A stretch of DNA of 64,000 nt from Paenibacillus pini JCM 16418. Lineage in GTDB: Bacteria; Bacillota; Bacilli; Paenibacillales; Paenibacillaceae. The stretch is taken from contig NZ_BAVZ01000019.1 in assembly GCF_000576305.1 (NCBI RefSeq), positions 1-64,000 on the forward strand. Reading direction: 5' to 3'. Positions 34,455 to 44,212 of the stretch are shown here, piece after piece. Every line of letters starts with the position of its first letter. Position 1 is the stretch's first letter. A model generated the notes under the pieces. The model was given only the letters and a program-made list of their open reading frames with translations. It was not told the origin of the DNA and ran no database searches. The position numbers were made by a program, and so were the translations under genes.

Positions 34455-34551
34455 TGTTAGATAAAGTGTGGCCTAACGGCAAATCACAGCATTATTGCCT
34501 ACAGATGCGGCACAGGTGAAACCAAGCCTCACCATACAAAGGGTGGTTCTT

Positions 34552-35727
34552 ATGTTCATGACTCTGAAAATTATTATTGTGATACTTATCTGCCAACTAG
34601 GCTTTGCGATATGGAATGCAGCTATGCTACCTAAACTGGGTAACTATAAATATAAGCATAGGATTTCTGAGGACATCAAGCAGAGCGATCCTCATTCACT
34701 TCCAGAGGGAAGACCTTCAGTATCTGTGCTCATCCCAGCACGGAATGAAGCGTTGAACATCGAGGAATGTTTAACATCCGTGTTGAATAGTTACTCGGAT
34801 GTTTTTTTTGAGGTGCTCGTGCTTGATGACCGATCTACGGATGAGACCGCTGACATTGTGAGGCGGGTACAAGCTAGTGATTCCCGCGTGAAATTACTTG
34901 AAGGAAAAGAGTTGCCACAAGGTTGGATAGGTAAATCGCATGCATGCTATCAACTGGCCCAAGAAGCCCAAGGCGTATGGTGGTTGTTCTTTGATGCGGA
35001 TACACGTCTTGCTCCCGATGCACTGAGTGCGGCGATAAAGATGGCGAATAATCAGAAATCAGGACTTATTACGGGTTTCCCAAAGCAGGAGACGGGCACT
35101 TGGTTAGAGCGACTGGTTGTACCGATGATGATGTTCACGATTATTTGTCATCTACCTATCTTCATGGTGCAGAGGTCGAATGATCCAAGGTTTGTCGCAG
35201 CGCATGGAGCCTTCATGTTTATTCATCGTGATAGCTACATGGCGAGCGGGGGCCATGAGGGAATTAAAGCTGGACTTGTGGATGACATGGCACTGGCACG
35301 TGCTGTTAAGATCAGTGGACATCCAGTTACACTTGCTGATGTACATTATCATGTTTCCATGCGGATGTACCGAAATGCATCAGAGGTATGGAATGGCTAC
35401 CGTAAAAATATCTACGAGGGCGTAGGCCGCAGTGGGTTCTTGCTAGGCGGTGTACTATTGCTGTACACCTTTTTGTATTTACTCCCCCCTATTTGCGCTG
35501 TTATTCTTTGCATATTGGGACATGGGGAGTTAGCGTTATGGGCAGGAGCGGCGACACTGCTCGGCATAGCCGTTAAGGCGGTATCGGATAAGAGCAGCGG
35601 GCAGCCAGGATGGATTTGTTTGCTACTTCCCGGTAGTATAGCTAGCCTCGTAGCGATTGCAATCAGTTCATGGAAGTCTGGTGTTTCCGGCAAAGGATAT
35701 ATATGGAAGGGCAGGCGGTATGGATGA
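34552..35727 (+). CDS. Family 2 glycosyltransferase (CrtQ-like)
   Basis: A 391-residue GT2 enzyme. An N-terminal membrane helix (TLKIIIVILICQLGFAIW) anchors it. The nucleotide-sugar domain starts SVLIPARNEALNIEECL, then VLDDRSTDET. The DAD-type metal motif is FFDADTRL, and MALARAVK with the later R-x-Y-x-N segment is acceptor-side. Several C-terminal helices complete the CrtQ-like layout. ATG 34552 was chosen for AAAGGGTGG at six bases; the ORF reaches back to 34495 without one. It most likely glycosylates a carotenoid acid or hydroxyl end group. Its stop overlaps the next start (ATGA). Confidence 0.85.
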   Translation: MFMTLKIIIVILICQLGFAIWNAAMLPKLGNYKYKHRISEDIKQSDPHSLPEGRPSVSVLIPARNEALNIEECLTSVLNSYSDVFFEVLVLDDRSTDETADIVRRVQASDSRVKLLEGKELPQGWIGKSHACYQLAQEAQGVWWLFFDADTRLAPDALSAAIKMANNQKSGLITGFPKQETGTWLERLVVPMMMFTIICHLPIFMVQRSNDPRFVAAHGAFMFIHRDSYMASGGHEGIKAGLVDDMALARAVKISGHPVTLADVHYHVSMRMYRNASEVWNGYRKNIYEGVGRSGFLLGGVLLLYTFLYLLPPICAVILCILGHGELALWAGAATLLGIAVKAVSDKSSGQPGWICLLLPGSIASLVAIAISSWKSGVSGKGYIWKGRRYG

Positions 35728-37201
35728 AGCAACAGGCGATCGTCATCGGTGCAGGAATAGGTGGATTATCCTCTGCCATAACTCTTGCTTCTAAAGGCTG
35801 GAAGGTAACGGTTCTGGAGCGCCAGTCTACAGTAGGGGGCAAATTACAGCGAATTCAAAGTGAAGGCTATACATTTGATCGGGGACCAAGCACGATCACG
35901 ATGATTCATGTCTTCAAGGAATTATTCGCGAAGGCTGGGGCTAATTTGGAGGATTATGTTGAACTGTACGAGCTTGAGCCAAGGACACGTAATGTCTTCG
36001 CAGACGGTTCTGTAGTCGATTTAACGCGGGATATTGAAAAAATGTGTGATCAAATAGCTACGTATAGTCCAACCGATGCATTAAAATATCCGCAGTTTAT
36101 TCAAGAATCTGCTGAGTTATATCGTCTAGCTGAGAAAGAATTTCTGAATAGGCTACTGTTAAGCTGGAAAGATAAGGCGAGCGTTGGGATGCTGAGTAGC
36201 CTATTGCGTGTTAGACCTATGACGACTCTACAAAGTCTATTACGCCGCTATTTTCTGCATCCAAACACACTGGCTATGTTGGGTAGATATGCCACCTATG
36301 TCGGTTCCTCTCCCTTTCAGGCACCTTCAATATTTGCATGATGGGTCATGTGGAGGCACATGAAGGAATCTATGGGGTACGAGGTGGAACCTATTCGATT
36401 GTTGAAGGTATGGCTAAGCTTGCGAAGGAACGGGGAGTAGAGATTGTAACCGATACAGAAGTGAAGCGGATTGCGGTTAAACATGGACGAGTATCCGGTG
36501 TCGAGACAAGCGAACATTTTTATGAGTCATCGACTGTCATTGCGAATGGCGATGTTCTGAGTATTAACAAAATGCTCCTTCAAGAGGATGAGCGTCCATC
36601 GATGACTGATCGAAAAATAAATAACTATGAGCCTTCGTTATCTGGATTTGTGATATTGGCGGGGGTTCCCCGGTTATACAATCATTTGCTGCATCATACA
36701 GTATTTTACCCTGAGCATTATGCGGAGGAATTTCGTGATATTTTTGAATATAAACTAGCTCCGAAAGACCCTGCTCTATATATTTGTCATTCTGGTTATT
36801 CAGAGCCGGGTATGGCACCGCAGGGAGGAAGTAATCTATTTATATTGGCGAATGCGCCTTATCTCAGTCCGCTCGTGAATTGGGAAGGGGATAAGCAGAA
36901 TTATGGTCAACACATCATCAATGCGCTAGAACATGTGGGAGTAAACGGTGTAGCGAATGCGGAAGTGCTAATGCATTATACGCCTCAGGATATTGCAAAC
37001 GATACCCTTGCCCATAAAGGATCAATCTATGGCATTTCCTCGAACACGGTTCGGCAGACATTCATGCGGCCAGGTAATCGCAGCAGTGATATTGAAGGAC
37101 TATGGTACGTAGGCGGGACAACACATCCTGGTGGAGGAACGCCGATTGTGACGTTGTCGGGGAGACTGGTAGGCGAATATATTGCTGAACATCGTGTATA
37201 A
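35724..37201 (+). pseudogene. CrtN-like carotenoid desaturase/oxidase (third copy), frameshifted
   Basis: The third phytoene-desaturase-family flavoprotein in the operon. The N-terminus is AIVIGAGIGGLSSAITL, with VGGKLQR and DRGPSTITM following; the C-terminal FAD loop is YVGGTTHPGGGTPIVTL. One base is missing at 36337-36338 between FQAPSIFA and MMGHVEAHEG, which creates the TGA at 36339; restoring it gives 492 residues. The start is fixed by the ATGA overlap with the glycosyltransferase. Having three non-identical copies suggests separate steps, for example desaturation, terminal oxidation and aldehyde formation, but which is which is unknown. Confidence 0.87.
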
Positions 37202-37256
37202 TGAAAGGCTTGAAGATGCGATCTAATCCTTGAACTATAGATAAAGGGGAATGAAC

Positions 37257-38318
37257 ATGAACGAAAAGGAAACGGAAGCGGGCTCTCTCCTGCCAGAAGT
37301 GCCCACAGGGGAACGTAAAATCGAACATGTGCGCTTGTGTCTAGATGAAGAGGTGGGTAGTGGTATCACATCAGGCTTCGAACAATATCGATTTCGGCAC
37401 AATGCGCTTCCGGAAACGGATTTCAATGCTATATCCCTGCAAACGGAATTTCTTGGTACAAGCGTACGCACACCGCTACTCATTAGCTCTATGACTGGCG
37501 GTAGTGCGGCAACGGGTGCGATTAATGCGCGGCTAGCTACTGCGGCTGAGCGGCGTGGTTGGGCCATCGGCGTAGGATCGATACGGGCCGCTGTGGAGAA
37601 GGAAGAACTTGCATCCACCTTTCATGTTCGGAATCAAGCTCCAAGTGTGCCTGTGATTGCTAATTTAGGTGCAGTGCAGCTTAACTATGGCTTCGCTACG
37701 GAATCCTGCAAACGGGCTGTCGATATTGCGGGTGCGGACATGTTAGTTCTGCATCTGAATGGGTTACAAGAAGTATTTCAGCCCGAGGGGAATACGAATT
37801 TTAGTGGATTGTTAACTCGCATTGAAACGGTATGTCGTGAACTAGATGTGCCCGTTGGCGTAAAAGAAGTCGGCTGGGGCATTGACGGGGAGACTGCAGA
37901 GCGGCTATACGGAGTAGGTGTAGCCTTTATTGACGTGGCTGGCGCAGGCGGAACGTCCTGGAGCCAAGTCGAGAAGTTCCGCAGCAAGGATGCGGTACGC
38001 CGCGCAGCGGCAGAAGCGTTCGCGGGGTGGGGGATTCCCACCGCGCAGTGCATTACTGAAGTGCGGGAGGTATCCCCGCACGGAGGGCTGATCGGCAGTG
38101 GCGGGCTCCAAGGCGGCGTGGACGCCGCCAAAGCGCTCGCGCTCGGGGCCGATCTTGTGGGCTTTGGCCGCAGCCTGCTGGGCGCGGCTGTGGCGTCCGA
38201 AGCAGAGCTGGACGCGAGCCTTGCGCGCGTCGAGCTGGAGCTGCGCACCGCGATGTTTGGCATCGGTGCGGCAGACGTGGCTGCGCTGCGAAGCACGCGC
38301 AGGCTTGTGCGAATATAA
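37257..38318 (+). CDS. fni: Type 2 isopentenyl-diphosphate delta-isomerase
   Basis: A 353-residue FMN- and NAD(P)H-dependent isomerase interconverting IPP and DMAPP. Recognisable blocks are RKIEHVRLCL at the N-terminus, LLISSMTGGS, WAIGVGSIRA, MLVLHLNGLQE (HLN-Q metal/substrate region), VGVKEVGWGI and IGSGGLQGGVDAA plus GFGRSLLGA for FMN phosphate. AAAGGGGA abuts ATG 37251, so the second ATG at 37257 is preferred. Being last in the carotenoid operon, it probably raises precursor supply. The 3' third (about 37970-38310) is much richer in G+C than the 5' part, without loss of family motifs. Confidence 0.92.
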   Translation: MNEKETEAGSLLPEVPTGERKIEHVRLCLDEEVGSGITSGFEQYRFRHNALPETDFNAISLQTEFLGTSVRTPLLISSMTGGSAATGAINARLATAAERRGWAIGVGSIRAAVEKEELASTFHVRNQAPSVPVIANLGAVQLNYGFATESCKRAVDIAGADMLVLHLNGLQEVFQPEGNTNFSGLLTRIETVCRELDVPVGVKEVGWGIDGETAERLYGVGVAFIDVAGAGGTSWSQVEKFRSKDAVRRAAAEAFAGWGIPTAQCITEVREVSPHGGLIGSGGLQGGVDAAKALALGADLVGFGRSLLGAAVASEAELDASLARVELELRTAMFGIGAADVAALRSTRRLVRI

Positions 38319-38362
38319 ACGCTCTACTGGGCTGGAGCCAATTAAAAAGCAAACGATCACTC

Positions 38363-38405
38363 ATAAAACCTAATTTCCGATCAGGAAAATGGGTTTTTAT
38401 TGTTT
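38363..38405 (+). terminator. Probable terminator of the carotenoid operon
   Basis: AAAACCTA / TGGGTTTT outer stem with an inner TTTCC-GATCA-GGAAA stem, followed by a T-rich run. The rest of the 260-bp gap to 38579 is A/T-rich and shows no riboswitch. Confidence 0.7.
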
Positions 38406-38578
38406 TTATAACACTAATTTCAAGTAAAACGTAGCTTTTTTCAAATAATTATTTATGGATTTTTACAAAAAAAGCTTTGCCTTCCTGATCTGACACCCTT
38501 ATATTAAGAGTATAAATAATGATAAATGTTCGTGTTTTATGCATTTAAATCTATTATATTATGGGAAGGTGACTCTGC

Positions 38579-39138
38579 ATGAAGAAATCAATTTTTCAAA
38601 TAACCACAAGAACTGTGGTGACCATAGGCATCGGTGCAGCCCTATATGGAGCCACCAGCTTTATTGGAATTCCCGTGGGACCCGATACCTCGTTACGTCC
38701 GTCTATTGCTCTATTAGCGATCTTCGGTGCTTTATTCGGCCCGCTTGTAGCCTTATGGCTGGATTGATCGGTCACGTTTTGAATGACTTATTGACTAGTG
38801 GGACGGTATGGTGGGGATGGGCTTTAGGCTCAGGCATTACAGCGGCATTTATGGGACTCATTTATGTATCCAAAGGATTTGATCCACTTAACGGTCTCTA
38901 TACTCGGAAGCATATTGGATTGTTTGTTGTATACGGTATTGTTGGACTAGCATTGTCTCTATTATTCTCGGGTTGGTTTGATATCGCATTCATGGGTGAG
39001 CCACTAACTAAAGAAATCACACAGGTTACAGCTGCATTTATCTCTAATGTTATTGTGTTCCTTGTGCTGGGTGTTCCAGCAGTCATTGGCTATGCCAAAA
39101 GAAATGCCAAAGTCAGCAACCTGAGCGTCAACAAGTAA
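38579..39138 (+). pseudogene. ECF transporter S component, UPF0397 family, frameshifted
   Basis: The substrate-binding membrane subunit of an energy-coupling-factor importer. The N-terminal fragment has TVVTIGIGAALYG and the LLAIFGALFGPLVAL segment; after the break come GLIGHVLNDLL, WWGWALGSGI and four further helices, all typical of UPF0397 proteins. One base is missing at about 38755-38756 (TTA TGG should read L-x-A-G-L-I-G); restoring it gives 186 residues. AAGGTG precedes ATG 38579. The ATPase and T component follow, so this is a dedicated ECF module. The vitamin or precursor transported is not recognisable. Confidence 0.85.
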
Positions 39139-39169
39139 GTATTGCGTTAACGAATAGGAGTTAGAAGTT

Positions 39170-40876
39170 ATGAAGCCAATCATCTCGTTTCAACATTACG
39201 GATTTAAATATAAGAACCAGTCGGAACCGACTCTGAAGGATATCACCCTAGATGTTTATCCAGGGGAGAAGATTTGGATAGCCGGACCGAGTGGTTCAGG
39301 CAAGTCAACGTTAGCCCATTGTATCAATGGGCTAATTCCGTTTACCTATGGAGGAGAAACCAGCGGCAGCTTGATCGTTGGTGGTGAAGAGCCGGTAAAC
39401 TTAAGTATTTTTGAACTCAGCCGCACGGTGGGAACAATCCTTCAGGATCAGGATTCCCAATTCGTCGGGCTTTCTGTGGGGGAAGATGTCGCTTTTGTTA
39501 TGGAGAATAAAGCGCTGCCACGTGAGCAAATGAAGGTTGATGTTGTGACTGCACTCAATATGGTGGACATGCTTGATTATATTGAGCACAGTCCATATGA
39601 ATTATCCGGTGGGCAGAAGCAGCATGTATCACTTGCTGGCGTGCTGTCCACAGATGCTGAAGTACTGCTATTCGATGAACCGCTCGCAAATTTAGATCCA
39701 GCTAGTGGACGACTCGCGATGCAGCTGATTGATGATATCCATCGTGATCGTGGTAAGACCATAATCATCATTGAACATCGGGTCGAAGATGTATTGCAGC
39801 AGCCTGTAGATCGTATTGTGCTGATGAATGAAGGAAGCATTGCGGTAGTGGGTACACCTGACGAAATATTATCCTCTGGTGTGCTGCGTCAATATGGTCT
39901 AAGGCCACCGCTGTATGCAGACGCGCTAGAGTATGCGGGGATTGCATTGGACGCTATTAAAGGACTAAGCATTCCGCAAAAGCTGGATGTGGCTGGGCTG
40001 AAGGACACGCTTAATGCGTGGAGTGAACGATCAGGTGTGAAGCCAGAGGGCGCGAGAAGAGAGCCCCTATTAAGTGCGCAGCAACTTACATTTGGATATA
40101 ATCTAGAGCATCCTGTGGTTCGGGATGCATCGTTAAACATAGGTGCAGGTGAAATCGTCGCACTGCTTGGCAATAACGGCGCAGGTAAATCAACGTTATC
40201 GCAGCTCATTACCGGAATACTTAAGCCACAGTCCGGTAAGCTTACTTTTGCAGGTGAAGATATTAGTTCTTGGTCGATTCGCCGCCGAGGTGAGCAGATT
40301 GGCTATGTGATGCAAAATCCAAATCGGATGATTACACAGCATATGATTAGCGAAGAAGTGGGGCTTGGCCTCAAGGTTCGTGGAATCGCTGCTTCAGAAA
40401 TTCAAGAGCGAGTTGAACAAGTGCTGAAGGTATGTGGACTATATGCTTTCCGCAATTGGCCTGTCTCGGCCTTGAGTTATGGTCAGAAGAAGCGACTGAG
40501 TATTGCTGCCATTCTTGTGCTAGAGCCAAAGCTAATTATCCTAGATGAGCCAACAGCTGGACAAGATTACCAGCATTACAAAGAATTTATGGATTTCATT
40601 CATACGCTGTCGGAGCAGGGTGTGGGCTTCCTGCTCATTACACATGACATGTACTTGGCGTTAGAATATGCAGACCGTGCGATTGTCTTACATGATGGCC
40701 GGATCATTGCTGAGGATACGGTAGCCGCTGTACTTAGTAATCAGGAAGTTACGTCTGCCGCCCGTCTGAAAGAAACGTCATTATCGTTGTTCGCCAAAGC
40801 TAACGATCTAACATCACCTGCTCAATTTGTGCAGGCGTTTATCAACGAAGAGAAAAAGGGGAAAGCCCATGAATAA
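39170..40876 (+). CDS. ECF transporter ATP-binding protein with two ABC domains
   Basis: A 568-residue fusion of two ABC ATPases (EcfA and EcfA' in one chain). The first domain has Walker A GPSGSGKST and signature LSGGQKQHVSLA with LLFDEPLANLDP; the second has LGNNGAGKST, LSYGQKKRLSIA and LIILDEPTAGQD. The linker covers roughly residues 250-290. The ECF-type Q-helix region TILQDQDSQFVG is present in the first half. It lies between the S component and the T component, overlapping the latter by eight bases, so the three form one importer. Confidence 0.92.
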   Translation: MKPIISFQHYGFKYKNQSEPTLKDITLDVYPGEKIWIAGPSGSGKSTLAHCINGLIPFTYGGETSGSLIVGGEEPVNLSIFELSRTVGTILQDQDSQFVGLSVGEDVAFVMENKALPREQMKVDVVTALNMVDMLDYIEHSPYELSGGQKQHVSLAGVLSTDAEVLLFDEPLANLDPASGRLAMQLIDDIHRDRGKTIIIIEHRVEDVLQQPVDRIVLMNEGSIAVVGTPDEILSSGVLRQYGLRPPLYADALEYAGIALDAIKGLSIPQKLDVAGLKDTLNAWSERSGVKPEGARREPLLSAQQLTFGYNLEHPVVRDASLNIGAGEIVALLGNNGAGKSTLSQLITGILKPQSGKLTFAGEDISSWSIRRRGEQIGYVMQNPNRMITQHMISEEVGLGLKVRGIAASEIQERVEQVLKVCGLYAFRNWPVSALSYGQKKRLSIAAILVLEPKLIILDEPTAGQDYQHYKEFMDFIHTLSEQGVGFLLITHDMYLALEYADRAIVLHDGRIIAEDTVAAVLSNQEVTSAARLKETSLSLFAKANDLTSPAQFVQAFINEEKKGKAHE

Positions 40877-41696
40877 AACAGGGAGCTTGTACGTTCCTGG
40901 AAATTCACTGTTTCATCGTCTAGATGGGGCAGTGAAATTGGTGTTGTTCTTATGCTGGACCGTGATGACCTATCTGTTTTTGGATTTGCGTGTGTTTGCT
41001 ATTATGCTCATCGTGGGCATTGTGCTGCTCATAAGCGCAGGTCTCCCTTTCAAGCGGATCGCATTTTTGTTCTGGCTCATGATTACATTTACATTGTTGA
41101 ATGCTGTTTTTATATTGCTGATTTCACCGAGGTTTGGGACAACGCTGACAGGGACAGATACGCCGCTTATTCCACTGGGATATGGCAAGATTAATGCAGA
41201 AACGTTGTTCTATGTCCTGACGCTCTCGGCAAAATATTTATCGCTCCTGCCCATAACGATTCTATGTATCTTCACCACACAGCCAAGTGCTTTTGCCGGA
41301 AGTCTGAACCGAATTGGTATTCCATATAAAATTTCCTATTCCGTTAGCATTGCGCTGCGCTACATTCCAGACTTAACGACAGAGTTTAAGACTACCTTGA
41401 ACTCCATGCAAGCTCGGGGTATGGGTGTTACGAAGGAAGATGGTTCGATTTCGCAGCGACTACGTAATTTGGCAGCAGTTGTGGTGCCTGTGTTGCAGTC
41501 AGCTCTTCATCGTATTGATTCAGTCACCAATGCAATGGAACTACGAGGTTTCGGATCGAAGCGGAAGCGTACTTGGTACAGCGGTCAAGAGATGACGCCA
41601 ATGGATTGGATTGTGGCTCTCATCTTCGTTATAGCTGCGACCATCGCCATTGTATTGAAAATAAATGTGTTAAAAGGTTTTTGGTATCCTTTTTAA
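40869..41696 (+). CDS. ECF transporter T component (EcfT-like transmembrane protein)
   Basis: A 275-residue membrane scaffold that couples the ATPases to the S component. It starts with the typical VPGNSLFHRLDGAVKL stretch, has four or five hydrophobic helices, then the cytosolic coupling region with the Ala-Arg-Gly motifs QARGMG and ELRGFGSKRKRT. ATG 40869 lies inside the ATPase 3' end with AAAAGGGGA upstream; a longer ORF from 40827 is not needed. No terminator is obvious before ychF. Confidence 0.9.
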   Translation: MNKTGSLYVPGNSLFHRLDGAVKLVLFLCWTVMTYLFLDLRVFAIMLIVGIVLLISAGLPFKRIAFLFWLMITFTLLNAVFILLISPRFGTTLTGTDTPLIPLGYGKINAETLFYVLTLSAKYLSLLPITILCIFTTQPSAFAGSLNRIGIPYKISYSVSIALRYIPDLTTEFKTTLNSMQARGMGVTKEDGSISQRLRNLAAVVVPVLQSALHRIDSVTNAMELRGFGSKRKRTWYSGQEMTPMDWIVALIFVIAATIAIVLKINVLKGFWYPF

Positions 41697-41825
41697 GCCA
41701 AATCGGTAGGGGCTGAATTGTAGCTTATCTTGCTGGTCTAATTGTTCTAATATATAATGGGTAAGATCAAACGGCATGCGTGCCTAATTTAAATAACATT
41801 ACCTAAAATGGGAGTTGTCATATAC

Positions 41826-42926
41826 ATGGCTTTGAAAGCTGGAATTGTCGGTTTGCCGAACGTTGGTAAATCCACGTTGTTTAATGCAATTACACAAGCG
41901 GGAGCTGAATCCGCTAACTATCCGTTCTGTACGATTGATCCGAACGTTGGCGTAGTTGAAGTTCCTGACGAGCGTCTCGATAAATTGACTGAGCTTGTTG
42001 TTCCTAAGAAAACGGTCCCTACTGCTTTTGAATTTGTTGATATTGCAGGTCTAGTACGTGGTGCAAGTAAGGGTGAAGGACTCGGTAACAAGTTCCTAGC
42101 TCATATCCGCGAAGTGGATGCGATTGTTCACGTCGTACGTTGCTTCGTAGATGAGAATGTAACCCATGTGGATGGTAAAGTAGATCCAATCAGTGACATT
42201 CAGACGATTAATCTTGAGCTAATTCTGGCGGATCTAGAGAGCGTAGAGAAGCGTATTGATCGTTCCCGTAAGAACCTAAAGGGCGGCAATAAACAATCGG
42301 CCATGGAAGTAGAAGTACTTGAGCGTGTTAAAGAAGCACTCTACAACGATATGCCTGCCCGCAGTATTGAGTTAACAGAAGATGAGAAAGCAATTATACG
42401 TGAGTTACACTTGTTGACGCTGAAGCCTGTGCTGTATGCAGCTAACGTTAGTGAGGAAGAAGTAGCAGATGCGGACAACAATCCTTTTGTACAAAAAGTG
42501 AAGGAATTCGCCTTAGCTGAGAATGCTGAAGTTGTTCCGATCAGTGCAAAAGTAGAAGCAGAGATTGCTGAACTTGAAGGCGAAGACAAAGCAATGTTCC
42601 TAGAAGAGCTTGGTCTAGAAGAGTCTGGCTTGAATCGCTTAATTAAAGCGGCTTACCGTCTACTTGGACTGTACACTTATTTTACAGCAGGTGTCCAAGA
42701 GGTGCGTGCGTGGACCATCCGTAATGGTACGAAGGCTCCTCAAGCTGCTGGTGTCATCCATACCGATTTCGAACGTGGATTTATTCGCGCCGAGGTTGTG
42801 TCTTATCATGATCTGACTGCTGCGGGTTCGATGAACGTAGCGAAGGAACGTGGACAAGTACGTTTGGAAGGTAAAGAGTATGTCGTTGCTGATGGCGACG
42901 TTATGCATTTCCGTTTTAACGTATAA
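41826..42926 (+). CDS. ychF: Redox-regulated ATPase YchF (Obg-family, ribosome-associated)
   Basis: A 366-residue P-loop protein of the Obg/HAS family that hydrolyses ATP and binds ribosomes. The P-loop is GLPNVGKST, switch II VDIAGLVRGASKGEGLGN and the N-x-x-E type nucleotide-specificity region AANVSEEEV; a coiled-coil insertion follows, then the C-terminal TGS domain (TYFTAGVQEVRAW to VMHFRFNV). ATG 41826 follows GGGAGTT; the ORF reaches 41808 without a good site. It is monocistronic with a strong terminator. Confidence 0.95.
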   Translation: MALKAGIVGLPNVGKSTLFNAITQAGAESANYPFCTIDPNVGVVEVPDERLDKLTELVVPKKTVPTAFEFVDIAGLVRGASKGEGLGNKFLAHIREVDAIVHVVRCFVDENVTHVDGKVDPISDIQTINLELILADLESVEKRIDRSRKNLKGGNKQSAMEVEVLERVKEALYNDMPARSIELTEDEKAIIRELHLLTLKPVLYAANVSEEEVADADNNPFVQKVKEFALAENAEVVPISAKVEAEIAELEGEDKAMFLEELGLEESGLNRLIKAAYRLLGLYTYFTAGVQEVRAWTIRNGTKAPQAAGVIHTDFERGFIRAEVVSYHDLTAAGSMNVAKERGQVRLEGKEYVVADGDVMHFRFNV

Positions 42927-42966
42927 GCATGCAAAATAGATAAATATGGCGAATCATTCGCTTTAC

Positions 42967-43003
42967 AAAAAAACTGCCGGGAATATTCCCGGCAGTTTTT
43001 TTA
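42967..43003. terminator. Bidirectional terminator between ychF and the DUF4097 gene
   Basis: AAAACTGCCGGGAATATTCCCGGCAGTTTT-type perfect palindrome (arms AAAACTGCCGGGA and its complement), with A-run and T-run. Confidence 0.92.
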
Positions 43004-44212
43004 GTGTACAACCTCAATATTATCATTCGTAGTGTCCAAATTGATTTTATAGTTTTCGTTTCCGAGGATGGCTGTAGAATCATCGTTATCATCTGTTTTT
43101 ACCCATGATATATCGCCCTTAATAGATGCATTGCTCGTGTTCGCAGTCAGTTTAGCATTGGTATCCTTAGGAATTTTCAAATGAATGCTTGAGTTGGTCG
43201 TCTTGCAGTCCCAATCACCACCAATGGATGACTCCCCTTTGATGGAGCCGTTTGTGGTATGGGCAATAACTCCATTAGTAATCTGATTCAAGGTCATGGA
43301 AGCATTGGTAGTCGTAAGCTTAGCCGCGCCAGTGATGTTATTAACGACAATGGAGCCATTGGTCGACTTGGCAGATACATTGCCTGTAATATCTGTAAGA
43401 TGTACTGAAGAATTCGAAGTAATGAACTCGGTTTCCCCAGCTATGTTATGAATGGTGAATGAGCCGTTACTTGATTTAGCATAGATGCTACCCGTAATAT
43501 CAGTAAGCTTTACAGAAGCGTTGGACGTTCGAGCTGTAAAGTCTGAATCCAGTTGCTCCGCATTGATTGAGCCATCGCTAGTATCTACTTCAACCTTTAA
43601 ATGACTAGGAACCTTTACATTTAAGTATGGTTCTTTAAGTGATAGAGCTATACCAATGTGTATTTGCGGGCCATTTCCTTCTAATTGCAGATTCAGAACA
43701 TCCCCGGTTTGCTGAGTTTTCCATTGGGTCTTGAACTTTTCATCGGCTGCTGTCTGAGAAGAGGCATTGATGCTTAGATCTCCTTCATAGGACAAGGTTG
43801 ACTCAGAGATTCCCGTTACATGAACTTTTCCTTCTGGTAAATGAATACGGACCACCTTAACACTATGATTAATGGGGATATTTCCTTGAGCATGACTTAG
43901 GTACCCCGGAGAGAATATGCTACTCCATCCGGGAAAAAGCGTTTGGGCTGAACTTGCTAGCAGGAGCAGAATCAGAATGACTATGGATAGGCCACCCATC
44001 CGGATTCGTTCTCCTGAATGCAGAACATTAGCTGTAATGAGTTCGATGCCTAGCATGATTAATAGTCCTGGCCATACATATTTCAATACTTCAAAAGTTA
44101 GGATATGACTCATCTGTAGTGCGATAATAACACCTACAGAGATCAATCCGAGCGAAATCGTCCATCTTCCGATTCTGCGGGTTGGTGTATGTGACTTTAG
44201 AGGAGTGTTCAT
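43001..44212 (-). CDS. DUF4097-family membrane protein with repeated beta-strand units
   Basis: A 403-residue protein. Two or three membrane helices occupy the first 115 residues, including a LiaF-like ISLGLISVGVIIALQ start. The outer part is a right-handed beta-solenoid-like domain made of about ten units of 17-21 residues alternating T-S-N-A/G-S and L-x-x-I-x-G (for example TSNASVKLTDITGSI, then SSNGSFTIHNIAG). This is the DUF4097/toast-rack type found beside stress-response sigma or LiaF systems. It is last in an operon with an ECF sigma factor, anti-sigma factor and TM2-like protein, with stop/start overlap, and may be a cell-envelope effector. No enzyme motif is present. Confidence 0.82.
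   Translation of the reverse strand: MNTPLKSHTPTRRIGRWTISLGLISVGVIIALQMSHILTFEVLKYVWPGLLIMLGIELITANVLHSGERIRMGGLSIVILILLLLASSAQTLFPGWSSIFSPGYLSHAQGNIPINHSVKVVRIHLPEGKVHVTGISESTLSYEGDLSINASSQTAADEKFKTQWKTQQTGDVLNLQLEGNGPQIHIGIALSLKEPYLNVKVPSHLKVEVDTSDGSINAEQLDSDFTARTSNASVKLTDITGSIYAKSSNGSFTIHNIAGETEFITSNSSVHLTDITGNVSAKSTNGSIVVNNITGAAKLTTTNASMTLNQITNGVIAHTTNGSIKGESSIGGDWDCKTTNSSIHLKIPKDTNAKLTANTSNASIKGDISWVKTDDNDDSTAILGNENYKINLDTTNDNIEVVH

Noticed and set aside
37778..38360. Long open frames on the minus strand opposite fni
   Set aside because: They lie in the GC-rich 3' part where stops are rare, have no ribosome binding site, and give low-complexity Ala/Ser/Arg/Pro proteins; the plus strand encodes intact Fni motifs.
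38405..38578. Riboswitch controlling the ECF transporter
   Set aside because: The gap is short and A/T-rich with no thiamin, cobalamin or other aptamer core that I can recognise.
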